Below are positions 38,304-47,310 of a DNA stretch of 64,000 nt, in pieces; within the stretch, counting starts at the first letter, position 1; every line of letters starts with the position of its first letter. This stretch comes from an uncultured Mucispirillum sp. (GTDB lineage Bacteria > Chrysiogenota > Deferribacteres > Deferribacterales > Mucispirillaceae). The notes below the pieces were generated by a model that had not been told where the DNA came from, searched no databases, and saw nothing but the letters and a program-made list of their open reading frames with translations. The stretch lies in NCBI GenBank assembly GCA_944323205.1, contig CALURO010000002.1, positions 206,877 through 270,876 of the forward strand, read 5' to 3'. The translations under genes and the position numbers were made by a program.

Positions 38304-40562
38304 CTATCCGTTATGAACAGGCAGGTTTAAAATTATTTGAGCGCCTTTTTCTCCGTCATCTCTATTTTTAACATGTAAAATACCATTCATTTTTTCTATA
38401 ATCATTTGAGCCATATACATACCTATACCAGTTCCTTGTGAGCCTTTAGTTGTATAGTGCATTTCAAATATTTTCTTTAAAGTTTCTTCACTAAGACCTG
38501 TGCCATTATCTGTAATTGTAATTAATATCCTTTCTTCATTATGTTTATCTAATTTAATAACTATCTGTCCTTTTAATTCTGGCTCGTTTTCTTTTCTTTG
38601 TATAATAGCATCTTTGCTGTTAACTATAATATTCATAATAACCTGTTTTAAATCATTAGTAAAACCAAAGACCTTTATATTTTCACATTGAGCAGGCATA
38701 TCATATATAATTTCAATATTACTTTTTTTCAAAACAGGTGTTAAAAGCACCATTATAGATTTAATTGCCTGATTTACTTTAAAAGGAATGCTGACATCTT
38801 CTGGTTTAAAGAAGTTTTTAAAGTTTTCCATAGTTTCAGACATAAACATAACATGGTTCATAATAGACTGCATCATGTCTATTAATTCTTCTTTATCAAA
38901 TTCATCATCTTCTTCTAAAATATCTTCAGTGTTTTGAGCAATAAGTCCAATAGCATTAAGAGGCTGTTTCCACTGATGAGTAATAAATCCAATCATAGTT
39001 CCTATTGTTGCAAGTTTTTGATACTGTGCTAAAGTTACCATATTTGATTCAATAGTGCTTTTTAACTCATCACTATATGACTGTATTAAATTATTTGCTT
39101 CTTTTAAACATCTATGTCTTTCAATTATTTCTGTAATATTAGTAAAAGAAACTACATAAAAAATATTTGTTTCATTTTCCATTAATGTAGATTTTAAGCT
39201 AAAAATATTGTAGCTGCCTGTTTTATCATTCATACCCACCATATATTCTATATTTTGGTGTTCAATAGGCAGTATGAACCAGTTATCTTTACTAGCACTT
39301 GTTATAAATGTTTTATCATTAGAATCTAAAAATCTTGAAGAAATTTCGCCGATATTATGAATAGCATCTTCTATAGATGTATAACCAAAAAAATCTAAAA
39401 ATAGTTTATTGCATCTTATAAGCATATGATTTTCATTAAAAACAGCAATCATATTTGGCTGAGTATCAAATATTTCTAGTGTAAAATCAGATTGTGTTTC
39501 CATAAGTCTTGCGACTGCAATATGGTCAGTTAAATCTCTAATAATATATACCATCGAGCGCTTATTTAAGTTATCAAAAGCCTGCACTTTTAATGCACCA
39601 TTAAACTGAGTTTTATCTTTTCTAATACCAACAAACCTAATAGAGTTTCCTTTTACTGTAGATGCATTATCTATATATTGAGAAGCATCTGGAATTATTA
39701 AAGAAAGTGGTTTATTAATTAATTCTTCTTTTTCATAACGCCATAAAGTACATGCAGCATTATTTGCTTCTATTATTATACCATTGTTTACAATAAGCAT
39801 ACCATCAGAAATAGAGCGTGTTAAAAACTGATAACGGAGAAAATCTTCACTGATTTGGTCTCTTTGAGTTTCTATTTCACCAAAAATATCTCTCATCATG
39901 AATATAACTTTATATTCTTTTTTATTATCATTTGATTCTTCTTTAATTATAGGTATGACTTCAAATATCATTATTTTATTAATATCTAAATTATACTGGT
40001 TAATTAAAAATGTTTTAGTATATGGAATAGGTGAATTTAAGTAGTTGTTTATTAAATGTGCACTTTCATGGAAAAGACTTGCTATATACATATTTCTAAT
40101 ATGCTCAACAGGAATACCACATATGTTTAAAAACGCATTATTAGCTGTTTCTACTTTTTTAGTATAAAAATCAAATATAACACAAGGTTGAGGTATATTC
40201 ATAAAAAAATAATTTTCAGTAATTGTAGCACTTTCACGGTTAAAATCATATTTATTTTCTGGGATTATTGATATAATAGTAAAGTTAATAGATTTTCTAT
40301 ATTCTTTTAAAACATAATATTTTACATTTTTATATTTTGCTTCTAGTTTTTCAGAGTGCCTGCTGTTAATAAAACTAAATACTTCATTTTCACTCATAGA
40401 AAAAAGGTTTTGCAGAGCATCAATTAAGTTAGGAAAATCTTTCAATGTATTAATGTATGCATCATTATACCATATATTACTTGTTTCTCCATTTATTATA
40501 ACAGCAGGTATTGGTGACTGATTAAGCAATTTAGCTATTGATGAGTTCATGATTATCTGCAT
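38304..40562 (-). CDS. PAS-domain sensor histidine kinase
   Basis: 752 residues. No membrane helix, so cytoplasmic. Several PAS domains in the first 480 residues (PQPCVIFDFYTKKVETANNA, SDGMLIVNNGIIIEANNAA and MIAVFNENHMLIRCN mark separate ones), then a HisKA-type helix with HQWKQPLNAIG and a HATPase domain with NIIVNSKDAI, ITDNGTGLSE, HYTTKGSQGTGIGMYMAQ. The H-box variant HQWKQPLN belongs to the class with a Q/R after the His. No response regulator is adjacent on this strand. Start ATG 40562 has AAGGGA upstream. Confidence 0.88.
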   Translation of the reverse strand: MQIIMNSSIAKLLNQSPIPAVIINGETSNIWYNDAYINTLKDFPNLIDALQNLFSMSENEVFSFINSRHSEKLEAKYKNVKYYVLKEYRKSINFTIISIIPENKYDFNRESATITENYFFMNIPQPCVIFDFYTKKVETANNAFLNICGIPVEHIRNMYIASLFHESAHLINNYLNSPIPYTKTFLINQYNLDINKIMIFEVIPIIKEESNDNKKEYKVIFMMRDIFGEIETQRDQISEDFLRYQFLTRSISDGMLIVNNGIIIEANNAACTLWRYEKEELINKPLSLIIPDASQYIDNASTVKGNSIRFVGIRKDKTQFNGALKVQAFDNLNKRSMVYIIRDLTDHIAVARLMETQSDFTLEIFDTQPNMIAVFNENHMLIRCNKLFLDFFGYTSIEDAIHNIGEISSRFLDSNDKTFITSASKDNWFILPIEHQNIEYMVGMNDKTGSYNIFSLKSTLMENETNIFYVVSFTNITEIIERHRCLKEANNLIQSYSDELKSTIESNMVTLAQYQKLATIGTMIGFITHQWKQPLNAIGLIAQNTEDILEEDDEFDKEELIDMMQSIMNHVMFMSETMENFKNFFKPEDVSIPFKVNQAIKSIMVLLTPVLKKSNIEIIYDMPAQCENIKVFGFTNDLKQVIMNIIVNSKDAIIQRKENEPELKGQIVIKLDKHNEERILITITDNGTGLSEETLKKIFEMHYTTKGSQGTGIGMYMAQMIIEKMNGILHVKNRDDGEKGAQIILNLPVHNG

Positions 40563-40720
40563 AATATATCCCTTATATTGATGTTTAAAAAACTATATAG
40601 TATATTTTTTTAGTATATAACTTATTTAATTATATGTCTAACATTTTTTTTTTACAGAAATTAAATAATTTTTATCAAAAATAGATAACAAAGTTTTTGA
40701 AAAAAAATTTAAAAAAACTG

Positions 40721-40749
40721 TTGACAAGAATAAGAGTTTAATATATACA
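40721..40749 (+). promoter_or_regulatory. Promoter of tRNA-Pro
   Basis: TTGACA (40721-40726), 17 bases, TATACA (40744-40749), transcription start near 40756, seven bases before the tRNA. The -35 box is perfect consensus. Confidence 0.75.
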
Positions 40750-40762
40750 TAATACTCTCAGG

Positions 40763-40834
40763 CGGGGCGTAGCGCAGGGGTAGCGCGCATGTCTTGGGAA
40801 CATGATGTCGCAGGTTCAAATCCTGTCGCCCCGA
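40763..40834 (+). tRNA. tRNA-Pro (anticodon TGG)
   Basis: Cloverleaf folds by eye: acceptor CGGGGCG with CGCCCCG (40763-40769 with 40827-40833), discriminator A; D-arm GCGC/GCGC; anticodon arm CATGT-CTTGGGA-ACATG with anticodon TGG and G37; T-arm GCAGG-TTCAAAT-CCTGT. Starts with C1 as bacterial tRNA-Pro do. The 3' CCA is not encoded. It has its own promoter and terminator. Confidence 0.95.
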
Positions 40835-40840
40835 TTTTTT

Positions 40841-40867
40841 GGCTGCTTAATAAGCAGCCTTTTTTTA
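40841..40867 (+). terminator. Terminator after tRNA-Pro
   Basis: GGCTGCTT (40841-40848) with AAGCAGCC (40852-40859), 3-base loop, T run 40860-40867. The following 175 bases to the next gene are AT-rich leader. Confidence 0.92.
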
Positions 40868-41042
40868 TCTTTTTTTAATATCTATATATAACTTTCTATC
40901 TTCATTACTTATTTAGTAGAATATATTTTATTAATTTAAAAAATTTTGTTTTTTTAAAACTTTTATATAAGTATGCTGTCTATCAAGCATAAGGCGGTAA
41001 GAATAAAATAAATAAAAAAGCCTTACATATAGGGAGATATTT

Positions 41043-41348
41043 ATGAGAAAAATAATGTCATTAGTAGTTATGTTAACTCTTACTATCAGTATGGCAGCTT
41101 ATGCTCAAATGGGCATGGGTAGAGGTATGGGCAGAGCAGGTACTCAGCATACAAGCGTTACCAATATAGATGAAGCCAAAGCATTAGTGATGCAGCATGT
41201 TTCTAATATTAAAGGTGCAAAAATTGTTTCCACATCAGAAGGGCAGGGCCGCAGAGGTAAAATGTATATCATTAATATATCTGATGATAACGGCAAAACT
41301 TATGAATACCATGTAAACCCATGGGGTGAAGTTATCCTTTTTAGATAG
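41043..41348 (+). CDS. Small secreted protein, one copy of a recurring domain (1 of 3)
   Basis: 101 residues. Signal peptide ending ...SMAAYAQ, then a Met/Gly-rich stretch (MGMGRGMGRA) and a roughly 62-residue alpha/beta domain: VTNIDEAKALVMQHV, then GAKIVSTSEG, RRGKMYIINISDDNGK, YEYHVNPWGEV. The same domain occurs in the two following genes, four copies in all, and resembles small periplasmic PepSY-like folds. GGGAG is 6 bases upstream. Function unknown; the methionines may bind copper or another soft metal (inference). Confidence 0.75.
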   Translation: MRKIMSLVVMLTLTISMAAYAQMGMGRGMGRAGTQHTSVTNIDEAKALVMQHVSNIKGAKIVSTSEGQGRRGKMYIINISDDNGKTYEYHVNPWGEVILFR

Positions 41349-41352
41349 AATA

Positions 41353-41413
41353 TAAACTGGCAGATACTATATACATTTTATCCCTTAAATAATAATATTT
41401 ATCTGCCAGTTTA
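41353..41413 (+). terminator. Hairpin, possible terminator
   Basis: Perfect 13 bp stem TAAACTGGCAGAT (41353-41365) with its complement (41401-41413), 35-base loop, followed by a weak T/A tract. Long loop makes it uncertain. Confidence 0.45.
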
Positions 41414-41569
41414 TTATATATTTTTATTAAATATTTTATATATATGTTATAAAACAAAAATTAAATTATAAAATGAACTTATTTTAAATTAAGTTATCTA
41501 CTTATTTAACAGCTGCTGTAAAAATATTATAGATATATAAAAATTCAGGTACAAAAATGAGGTGATACC

Positions 41570-42202
41570 ATGAAAAAATTAATTTTAATATCATTTATTA
41601 TTTTAGCATTAGGCTCATTTGCTTATGCACAAATGGGTATGGGTGGCTGCTGGTCAAACGGCACACAAGTTACATCATCAGCTCAGGCTGAAGATATAGT
41701 TAAAGGTGTTATTGCGTCAAAAGATGGTTATTCCGTAACAGGTTCTGAAGAAGTGCAGCTTCGCAGAGGTACTGGCTATAAAGTGGCTGTTAAAAATGCA
41801 GCAGGCAGCACAGAATATTATGTTGTAACTCCATTTGGTTTTGCAAGAGGTCCTGTAACTAGTGAAGTAGCTGATAATTTCTGTAATACTGGCTGTGGCT
41901 ACGGTTATGGTATGGGACATGGTATGGGACGAGGTATGCACCACGGTATGATGGGTGGCTATGGAATGATGAATAATGGTCAAGCAACTGTTACAAGCGT
42001 AGCTCAGGCAGAAGAGATTGTAAAACAAGCGATTGCTAATTTAAAAGGCTACACTATTACTTCTACAGATGAAATACAAGTTCGCAGAGGAACTGCCTAT
42101 AAAGTAAATGTTAAAGATGGTGCTGGCAATCAGTTATACTATTTTGTTAACCCATTTGGCTTTGCAAGAGGGCCTTTATCTGATTTAGTACAAAATAATT
42201 AA
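41570..42202 (+). CDS. Secreted protein with two copies of the recurring domain and a His/Met/Gly linker (2 of 3)
   Basis: 210 residues. Signal peptide ending SFAYAQ, then MGMGGCW, domain copy one (VTSSAQAEDIVKGVI to VVTPFGFARGPV), a linker rich in Gly, Met, His and Tyr (GYGYGMGHGMGRGMHHGMM), and domain copy two (VTSVAQAEEIVKQAI to NPFGFARGPL). The two copies are about half identical. The linker looks like a metal-binding segment. Signal peptide implies periplasm or surface. GAGGTGAT 4 bases upstream supports the start. Confidence 0.75.
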   Translation: MKKLILISFIILALGSFAYAQMGMGGCWSNGTQVTSSAQAEDIVKGVIASKDGYSVTGSEEVQLRRGTGYKVAVKNAAGSTEYYVVTPFGFARGPVTSEVADNFCNTGCGYGYGMGHGMGRGMHHGMMGGYGMMNNGQATVTSVAQAEEIVKQAIANLKGYTITSTDEIQVRRGTAYKVNVKDGAGNQLYYFVNPFGFARGPLSDLVQNN

Positions 42203-42294
42203 AAAATTATATTACTTTATAGAACTTTATATTTATTTTCCTGTCTTTTATATTAGAAAGTGGTATATAAATATTTAAGTTTGGGAGGTATATT

Positions 42295-42717
42295 ATGAAA
42301 CGGATAGTATTATCATTTCTTTTGATTTTTGTTATGGCAGGCTTTGTTTTTGCTCAAGGTAATGCAGGGGCAAAAAATGCAAACAGTAATAATGGCGCAT
42401 ATTATAACTGTCCTTATCCTGATTGTCCATTATGCACAAGTGGTGTTTATGGCCCAAGAGCAGGCAGAGGTGGTAAAGGTATGCCTATGGGCGAGCCTGT
42501 AATTGTTACTACTGACCAGGCAAAAAATGCTGTTGAGAAATACATACAAAATTTAAAAGGCTATTATATAGAAACAGTAGAAACTTTTAATAAAGCAGGC
42601 AGAGGCATGCAGGCTTTTAGAGTGTATGTTAAAGACGGCAGTGGCAATTCATTCTTCTTCCATGTAGACCCATGGGGAAGAGTAGGTGGTCCAGTATCTT
42701 ATACAAGAACTAAATAG
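42295..42717 (+). CDS. Small secreted protein with the recurring domain (3 of 3)
   Basis: 140 residues. Signal peptide ending GFVFAQG, an N-terminal part with CPYPDCPLC (three cysteines, possibly a metal or disulfide site), a Gly-rich GRGGKGMPM, then the domain (VTTDQAKNAVEKYIQ to HVDPWGRVGGPV). Same build as its two neighbours, so the three arose by duplication. GGGAGG 7 bases upstream. Confidence 0.75.
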   Translation: MKRIVLSFLLIFVMAGFVFAQGNAGAKNANSNNGAYYNCPYPDCPLCTSGVYGPRAGRGGKGMPMGEPVIVTTDQAKNAVEKYIQNLKGYYIETVETFNKAGRGMQAFRVYVKDGSGNSFFFHVDPWGRVGGPVSYTRTK

Positions 42718-42752
42718 CATATTTTTTAAAATTCAATTAATTACACATTAAC

Positions 42753-42779
42753 AGGCAGATGACATCATCTGCCTTTTTT
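42753..42779 (+). terminator. Terminator after the secreted-protein cluster
   Basis: AGGCAGAT (42753-42760) with ATCTGCCT (42767-42774), short loop, T run to 42779. Confidence 0.85.
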
Positions 42780-42863
42780 GTTTCATTTATTCTTTTTTTA
42801 TAAAACTATTTGCAATTATTTTTTCAAACTACTATAATAATTTTCATATTAATGAGAGGGGCT

Positions 42864-43604
42864 ATGTTTCCATTAAAAACTAATATCCCGGTAACAAGAT
42901 TTTCTTATGGTGTATGGCTGATAATACTAATAAATATGGCCATTTATATATATTTTCGCATAAATTATCATGGGCTGCTTTTTGCAGACCACGGTTTTTT
43001 ACCTTTAAAGCTTTCTATGCCTTCAGATATAGTAAGTGTCAGCGAAAAAATGTCATCATTTTTTACATATATGTTTTTGCACAGCAGTTTTTTACATGTT
43101 GCTGTAAATATGTATTTTTTATATGTTTTTGGTAAAAATGTGGAAGAATACCTTGGTACTGTAAAATTTATATGTCTTTACATTGTTTTTGGTGTCATGG
43201 CAGTAATAGTTGAAGCATTTATGATGCCTTATTTAGAATATCCAGTTGTTGGTTCAAGTGGTGCAGTTGCAGGTATTATGGGACTGTTTGTTATATTTTT
43301 TCCATTTTCAAAAATAAAAACATTTATATTTTTATTAATATATGCAATAATAAAAAATATACCAGCGGTTATAATTGTTTTACTGTTTTTAATATTTCAG
43401 CTTTCCTTGTGGTATGGTGAGCAGTTTTTTGATTTAAATAAGCATCTTCATTCCTTTCAGGAATATATAGGTGTTAAAAAAAGGTTTATAAATATATCAA
43501 ATGTTGCATACTGGACACATATTGGCGGCTTTTTATCTGGTGTAGTAATAGGTATATTTATTAAACTGGCAGAAAAAAGAAAACAAAAATCAAATAATAA
43601 ATAA
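42864..43604 (+). CDS. Rhomboid-family intramembrane serine protease
   Basis: 246 residues with about six membrane helices. Catalytic serine in VGSSGAVAG (Ser132), histidine in WTHIGGFLSG (His219), and the FLHSSFLHVAVNMYFL helix with the conserved HxxxN. I chose ATG 42864, a few bases after GAGAGGGG, over the longer frame from 42810. Substrates are membrane proteins with a helix-breaking segment; none can be named here. Confidence 0.85.
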   Translation: MFPLKTNIPVTRFSYGVWLIILINMAIYIYFRINYHGLLFADHGFLPLKLSMPSDIVSVSEKMSSFFTYMFLHSSFLHVAVNMYFLYVFGKNVEEYLGTVKFICLYIVFGVMAVIVEAFMMPYLEYPVVGSSGAVAGIMGLFVIFFPFSKIKTFIFLLIYAIIKNIPAVIIVLLFLIFQLSLWYGEQFFDLNKHLHSFQEYIGVKKRFINISNVAYWTHIGGFLSGVVIGIFIKLAEKRKQKSNNK

Positions 43605-43618
43605 AGGGAGTTATTATT

Positions 43619-43852
43619 ATGTGCTTAGGTTTTCCGGGATTAATTGAAAAATTAGATATGCATGTGGCAACTGTAGATGTTGCTGGAACAAAACGGGAGA
43701 TTTCCACTATATTTTTAGGTGACGATGTAAAAGTTGGCGACTGGGTAGTTGTCCATGCTGGCTTTGCTATTTCTAAAATAGATGAGCAAGAAGCAAAAGA
43801 AACACTAGAATTTTTACTGGACTATACAGATGAATCCAAACATACCTTTTAG
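43619..43852 (+). CDS. hypC: Hydrogenase maturation protein HypC
   Basis: 77 residues starting MCLGFPG; Cys2 is the residue that carries the Fe(CN)2CO moiety with HypD. Remaining segments VDVAGTKREISTIFL and VGDWVVVHAGFAIS match HypC. Overlaps hypD by 23 bases. Follows the rhomboid gene by 14 bases with GGGAG before it. Confidence 0.93.
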   Translation: MCLGFPGLIEKLDMHVATVDVAGTKREISTIFLGDDVKVGDWVVVHAGFAISKIDEQEAKETLEFLLDYTDESKHTF

Positions 43853-44915
43853 AGATAAAGAGACTGCTTTAAAAGTAAGCCGGTCAATAAAAAATGAAGC
43901 AGATGCATCTAGAACATATAAAATAATGGAAGTATGCGGTACTCATACTATGGCGATAGCTCGCTCTGGGCTTAGAAGTATGCTGCCTGCAAATGTAGAG
44001 CTTATATCTGGCCCGGGTTGTCCGGTATGTGTAACAAGTCAAGGAGAGATTGATTTATTTTTTGAACTGCTTAACTGTGGTGTATCAGTTGCCAGCTTTG
44101 GTGATTTACTCCGTATTCCTGGCAGTAATGGCGAAACTCTTATTGATAAAAGAGCCCGTGGAGCAGATGTAAATGTTGTATATTCGCCGCTTGATACAAT
44201 AAAGCTGGCAGAAAATAATCTAGATAAACATTACACATTTTTAGGTATTGGTTTTGAAACAACTGCCCCTGCTGTTGCAGCATTGATTATGGCAGCAAAA
44301 GAGAAAGGGTTAAAAAATTTATCAGTTTTGTCTTTCTGTAAAACAATGCCTGCAGCTTTTGATTTAATATTAAGTGATAAAGAGTTGCATTTAGACGGTT
44401 TTTTATGTCCCGGTCATGTAACAGCTATAACAGGTGTGCAGTTATATGAACCATTAGTGAAAGCAGGAAAAGCTGCGGTAGTAGCTGGGTTTGAACCTGT
44501 AGAAATGCTTGATGCAGTATATGAAATAATAAAACAGGCAAATAGTAAAGACTTTCATATAGTAAATAAATATAGACGGGTTGTACCAGATGATGGCAAT
44601 GCTCAGGCACGGGCAATACTTTCAAAAGTATTTTATGAAAGTGATGCAGTATGGCGTGGTCTTGGTGAGCTTAAAAAAAGCGGGCTTTCAATTAGAGAAG
44701 AATATGCTGAATATGATGCATTAAAACACTTTAATCTGAAGCCTAAAAATATTACAGAAATAAAAGGCTGCAAATGCGGGCAGGTATTAACTGGTAAAAT
44801 CAAACCGCAAGACTGTCCTCTTTTTGCTAAACGCTGCACTCCAGAAAATCCTGTTGGGCCATGTATGGTTTCTGGTGAAGGAACATGTGCAGCTTATTAT
44901 AAATTTTTAAGATAG
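43830..44915 (+). CDS. hypD: Hydrogenase maturation protein HypD
   Basis: 361-residue iron-sulfur protein that assembles the Fe(CN)2CO centre with HypC and HypE. Motifs: CGTHT (about 36-40), GPGCPVCVTS (about 61-70), FLGIGFETTAP, and C-terminal cysteines CKCGQVLTG and CPLFAKRCTPENPVGPCMVSGEG (first 15 given in two pieces: CPLFAKRC, PENPVGPCMVS). Overlaps hypC; 7 bases before hypE. Confidence 0.94.
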   Translation: MNPNIPFRDKETALKVSRSIKNEADASRTYKIMEVCGTHTMAIARSGLRSMLPANVELISGPGCPVCVTSQGEIDLFFELLNCGVSVASFGDLLRIPGSNGETLIDKRARGADVNVVYSPLDTIKLAENNLDKHYTFLGIGFETTAPAVAALIMAAKEKGLKNLSVLSFCKTMPAAFDLILSDKELHLDGFLCPGHVTAITGVQLYEPLVKAGKAAVVAGFEPVEMLDAVYEIIKQANSKDFHIVNKYRRVVPDDGNAQARAILSKVFYESDAVWRGLGELKKSGLSIREEYAEYDALKHFNLKPKNITEIKGCKCGQVLTGKIKPQDCPLFAKRCTPENPVGPCMVSGEGTCAAYYKFLR

Positions 44916-44922
44916 GTATATT

Positions 44923-45915
44923 ATGGAAGAGAAGATAGTTACACTTTCTATTGGTGGAGGCGGCAGGCAGACATCTAATTTTATAAAAGATATTATCTTA
45001 AAATATTTTGATAATGATATATTAAATAATCTAGGCGATGCTTCTCATTTAGAAACAAGCACAAATACTGCTTTTACAACAGATTCTTTTGTTATCCGCC
45101 CAGAATTTTTTAATGGTGGCAATATTGGCAAACTGTCTATATGCGGCACTGTTAATGATTTAGCAGTAAGCGGTGCTGAGCCTTTATATTTATCATTTGC
45201 TTTGATTGTTGCAGAAGGCTACAGCTATGAAAAATTAGAAAAAATAGTTGAGAGTGCAGCAGCAGAAGCAAAAAAAGCTGGAGTAAAAATAGTCTGTGGT
45301 GATACAAAGGTTGTAGAACGGGGCGGTATAGATGGTGTTATTATTAATACATGCGGTGTGGGCAGAGTTATTAAAAATTTAAATGATTTTTCTTCTTTAA
45401 AGGAAGGTGATAAAGTAATTGTAACATCAGATATCGCCCGTCATGGTATGGCAGTAATGCTTGAAAGGGGGCAGTTTGGTTTTGCAGGAAATATTGCAAG
45501 CGACTGTGCATGTTTAAACCATATGATGAAAGCAGTTTATCATTATAATGTAAAATTTTCAAGAGATGCTACAAGGGGTGGTTTAGCGGCTGTTTTAAAT
45601 GAGATAGCTGAGCAAAGTGGTAAAGGGTTTTTAATAGATGAAGAAAAAATACCATTAAGGCAGGAAGTAGCAGAGTTATGCGATACTTTAGGGTTTGACC
45701 CTTTAAGTGTTGCAAATGAAGGGGCTGCAGTTATAATATGCAGTAGCGAAGACTGTGAAAAAGTGCTTGCAGCTTTAAAATCAGTAAAAGAAGGTGAAAG
45801 AGCCGCAGTAATTGGCGAAGTTACAAATGATAACAAAGTTGTATTAAATACAATTTCTGGTGGTAAACGCCATATAGACTTACCACCGGGCGAGCTTTTA
45901 CCTAGAATATGTTAA
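44923..45915 (+). CDS. hypE: Hydrogenase maturation protein HypE
   Basis: 330 residues, AIR-synthase fold. Starts LSIGGGGRQTSNFIKD, contains TTDSFVIRPEFFNGGNIG, the ATP loop KIVCGDTKVVERGG, DATRGGLAAVLNE, and ends PRIC with the terminal cysteine that carries the thiocarbamate/thiocyanate. Works with HypF (not in this window) and HypC-HypD. HypA and HypB are also not here. Confidence 0.94.
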   Translation: MEEKIVTLSIGGGGRQTSNFIKDIILKYFDNDILNNLGDASHLETSTNTAFTTDSFVIRPEFFNGGNIGKLSICGTVNDLAVSGAEPLYLSFALIVAEGYSYEKLEKIVESAAAEAKKAGVKIVCGDTKVVERGGIDGVIINTCGVGRVIKNLNDFSSLKEGDKVIVTSDIARHGMAVMLERGQFGFAGNIASDCACLNHMMKAVYHYNVKFSRDATRGGLAAVLNEIAEQSGKGFLIDEEKIPLRQEVAELCDTLGFDPLSVANEGAAVIICSSEDCEKVLAALKSVKEGERAAVIGEVTNDNKVVLNTISGGKRHIDLPPGELLPRIC

Positions 45916-45930
45916 GGCAGTTACAAATAT

Positions 45931-46251
45931 ATGAATATCAGTATTGATTTTGAAAAAGGTGCTGGTTTAGTGCCTGTTGTTGTGCAGGAAGCGGATACAA
46001 AAGAAGTGCTTATGCAGGCTTATGTAAATAAGGAAGCATTAGAGCTTACATTAAAAGAAGGTTATGCTTATTACTATTCTAGAAGCAGAAAGTCTTTATG
46101 GAAAAAAGGGGAAACTTCAGGTCATCTGCAAAAGATTGTAAAAGTAATGGTAGACTGTGATGAAGACTGTCTTTTATATATAGTCCATCAAACTGGTCCA
46201 GCATGCCATACTGGAGAAAAAAGCTGTTTTTTTAGAGAGCTTACAAAATAG
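45931..46251 (+). CDS. hisI: Phosphoribosyl-AMP cyclohydrolase HisI
   Basis: 106-residue single-domain enzyme of histidine biosynthesis (PR-AMP to ProFAR). Motifs: [40 protein letters not shown] (zinc Cys/Asp site) and [11 protein letters not shown]. No fused HisE domain and no other his gene nearby, so it sits apart from the usual cluster. Fifteen bases after hypE; possibly co-transcribed. Confidence 0.93.
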   Translation: MNISIDFEKGAGLVPVVVQEADTKEVLMQAYVNKEALELTLKEGYAYYYSRSRKSLWKKGETSGHLQKIVKVMVDCDEDCLLYIVHQTGPACHTGEKSCFFRELTK

Positions 46252-46277
46252 ATTAAATATATGGAGAGTATGTTCTA

Positions 46278-47306
46278 ATGTCTGATAAATACCATATAGG
46301 GCTTGATATTGGTGCAAATGCTGTTAAAGCTGTATTATTAAGCCCAACAAAAACTGGATTTGTTGTTGATAAGTTTCGTAACAATACATTTGAAGGTGTT
46401 GTTACAGAAAATGGTGTCATAAATGATTATGGTGAGCTTGTAAACAGAATATTAGATACAATAGATGACTCTTTTCCTATTCGTAAAGTAGCAGTTGCAT
46501 TAAAAGGACCATCAGTGCTTGTTCGTAAAATGCTTGTAAATAATGACAGCTTAGGTGATTTAAAAGAATTTCGCTGGATAGCAAATCAGTATGCATATGT
46601 AGAGCCTGAAGAAATGTGTATAGATTTTGAAACACTGCCTTCTCAGGACTTATATAACCACACAAGTATAGTAATGACTGCTGCCAAAAAAGATACTATA
46701 ACAGATTTTGTTTCAGTGCTGGAATCTGCAAAATTACAGCCTTATGCTATTGAATCAGAAGCTATGTCAATAGTTCGTCTTTTTAGAGCTCTTAAAAAAA
46801 CAAATAATTCAGAAATACAGCTTATTTTACATGTTGGCTATATAGGTTCATTTGTTATTATTATCAAAAATGGTTTTTTTGATTACTGCAGAGAAGTAAG
46901 CCGTGGCGGTAAATATTTTACAGACTTGATTAAGCATGATTTAGATGTGGATAATGAAACTGCTGAAAAGATTAAAATCAACCCTGAAGAATATTCTGAG
47001 CCAGAAAAGGTTCGCAATACACTTGATAGGATTTTTTCTATAGAATATATTCAGGAAGTAGATTATGCTCTAAAATTTTATCTTTTAAGAGGCGGTTCTC
47101 TTCCTAACCATATATATCTTTCAGGTGGTGCATGCCAGACATTTGGGCTTGTAAAAGCTCTCCATGATAAATACGGTGTACCTGTTGAATATCTTGATCC
47201 TTGGGAATTTATTGTTATGCCAGAAAATGCAGGTAAAGTGAAGCAGGCAGATAAATACAGCTATTCTGTAGTATTAGGGCTTGCTCTTCATGGGCTGGTG
47301 TATTAA
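46278..47306 (+). CDS. pilM: PilM-like actin-fold ATPase
   Basis: 342 residues of the PilM/FtsA actin-like family. Phosphate-1 motif GLDIGANAVKAVLL at the start, EPEEMCIDFETL and LILHVGYIGSF (phosphate 2), and SGGACQTFGL (adenosine-binding) near 281. In type IV pilus systems PilM forms a cytoplasmic ring with PilN. The usual pilNOPQ genes do not follow here; a lipoprotein gene and lpxB do, so a different role is possible. Confidence 0.75.
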   Translation: MSDKYHIGLDIGANAVKAVLLSPTKTGFVVDKFRNNTFEGVVTENGVINDYGELVNRILDTIDDSFPIRKVAVALKGPSVLVRKMLVNNDSLGDLKEFRWIANQYAYVEPEEMCIDFETLPSQDLYNHTSIVMTAAKKDTITDFVSVLESAKLQPYAIESEAMSIVRLFRALKKTNNSEIQLILHVGYIGSFVIIIKNGFFDYCREVSRGGKYFTDLIKHDLDVDNETAEKIKINPEEYSEPEKVRNTLDRIFSIEYIQEVDYALKFYLLRGGSLPNHIYLSGGACQTFGLVKALHDKYGVPVEYLDPWEFIVMPENAGKVKQADKYSYSVVLGLALHGLVY

Positions 47307-47310
47307 TTAT

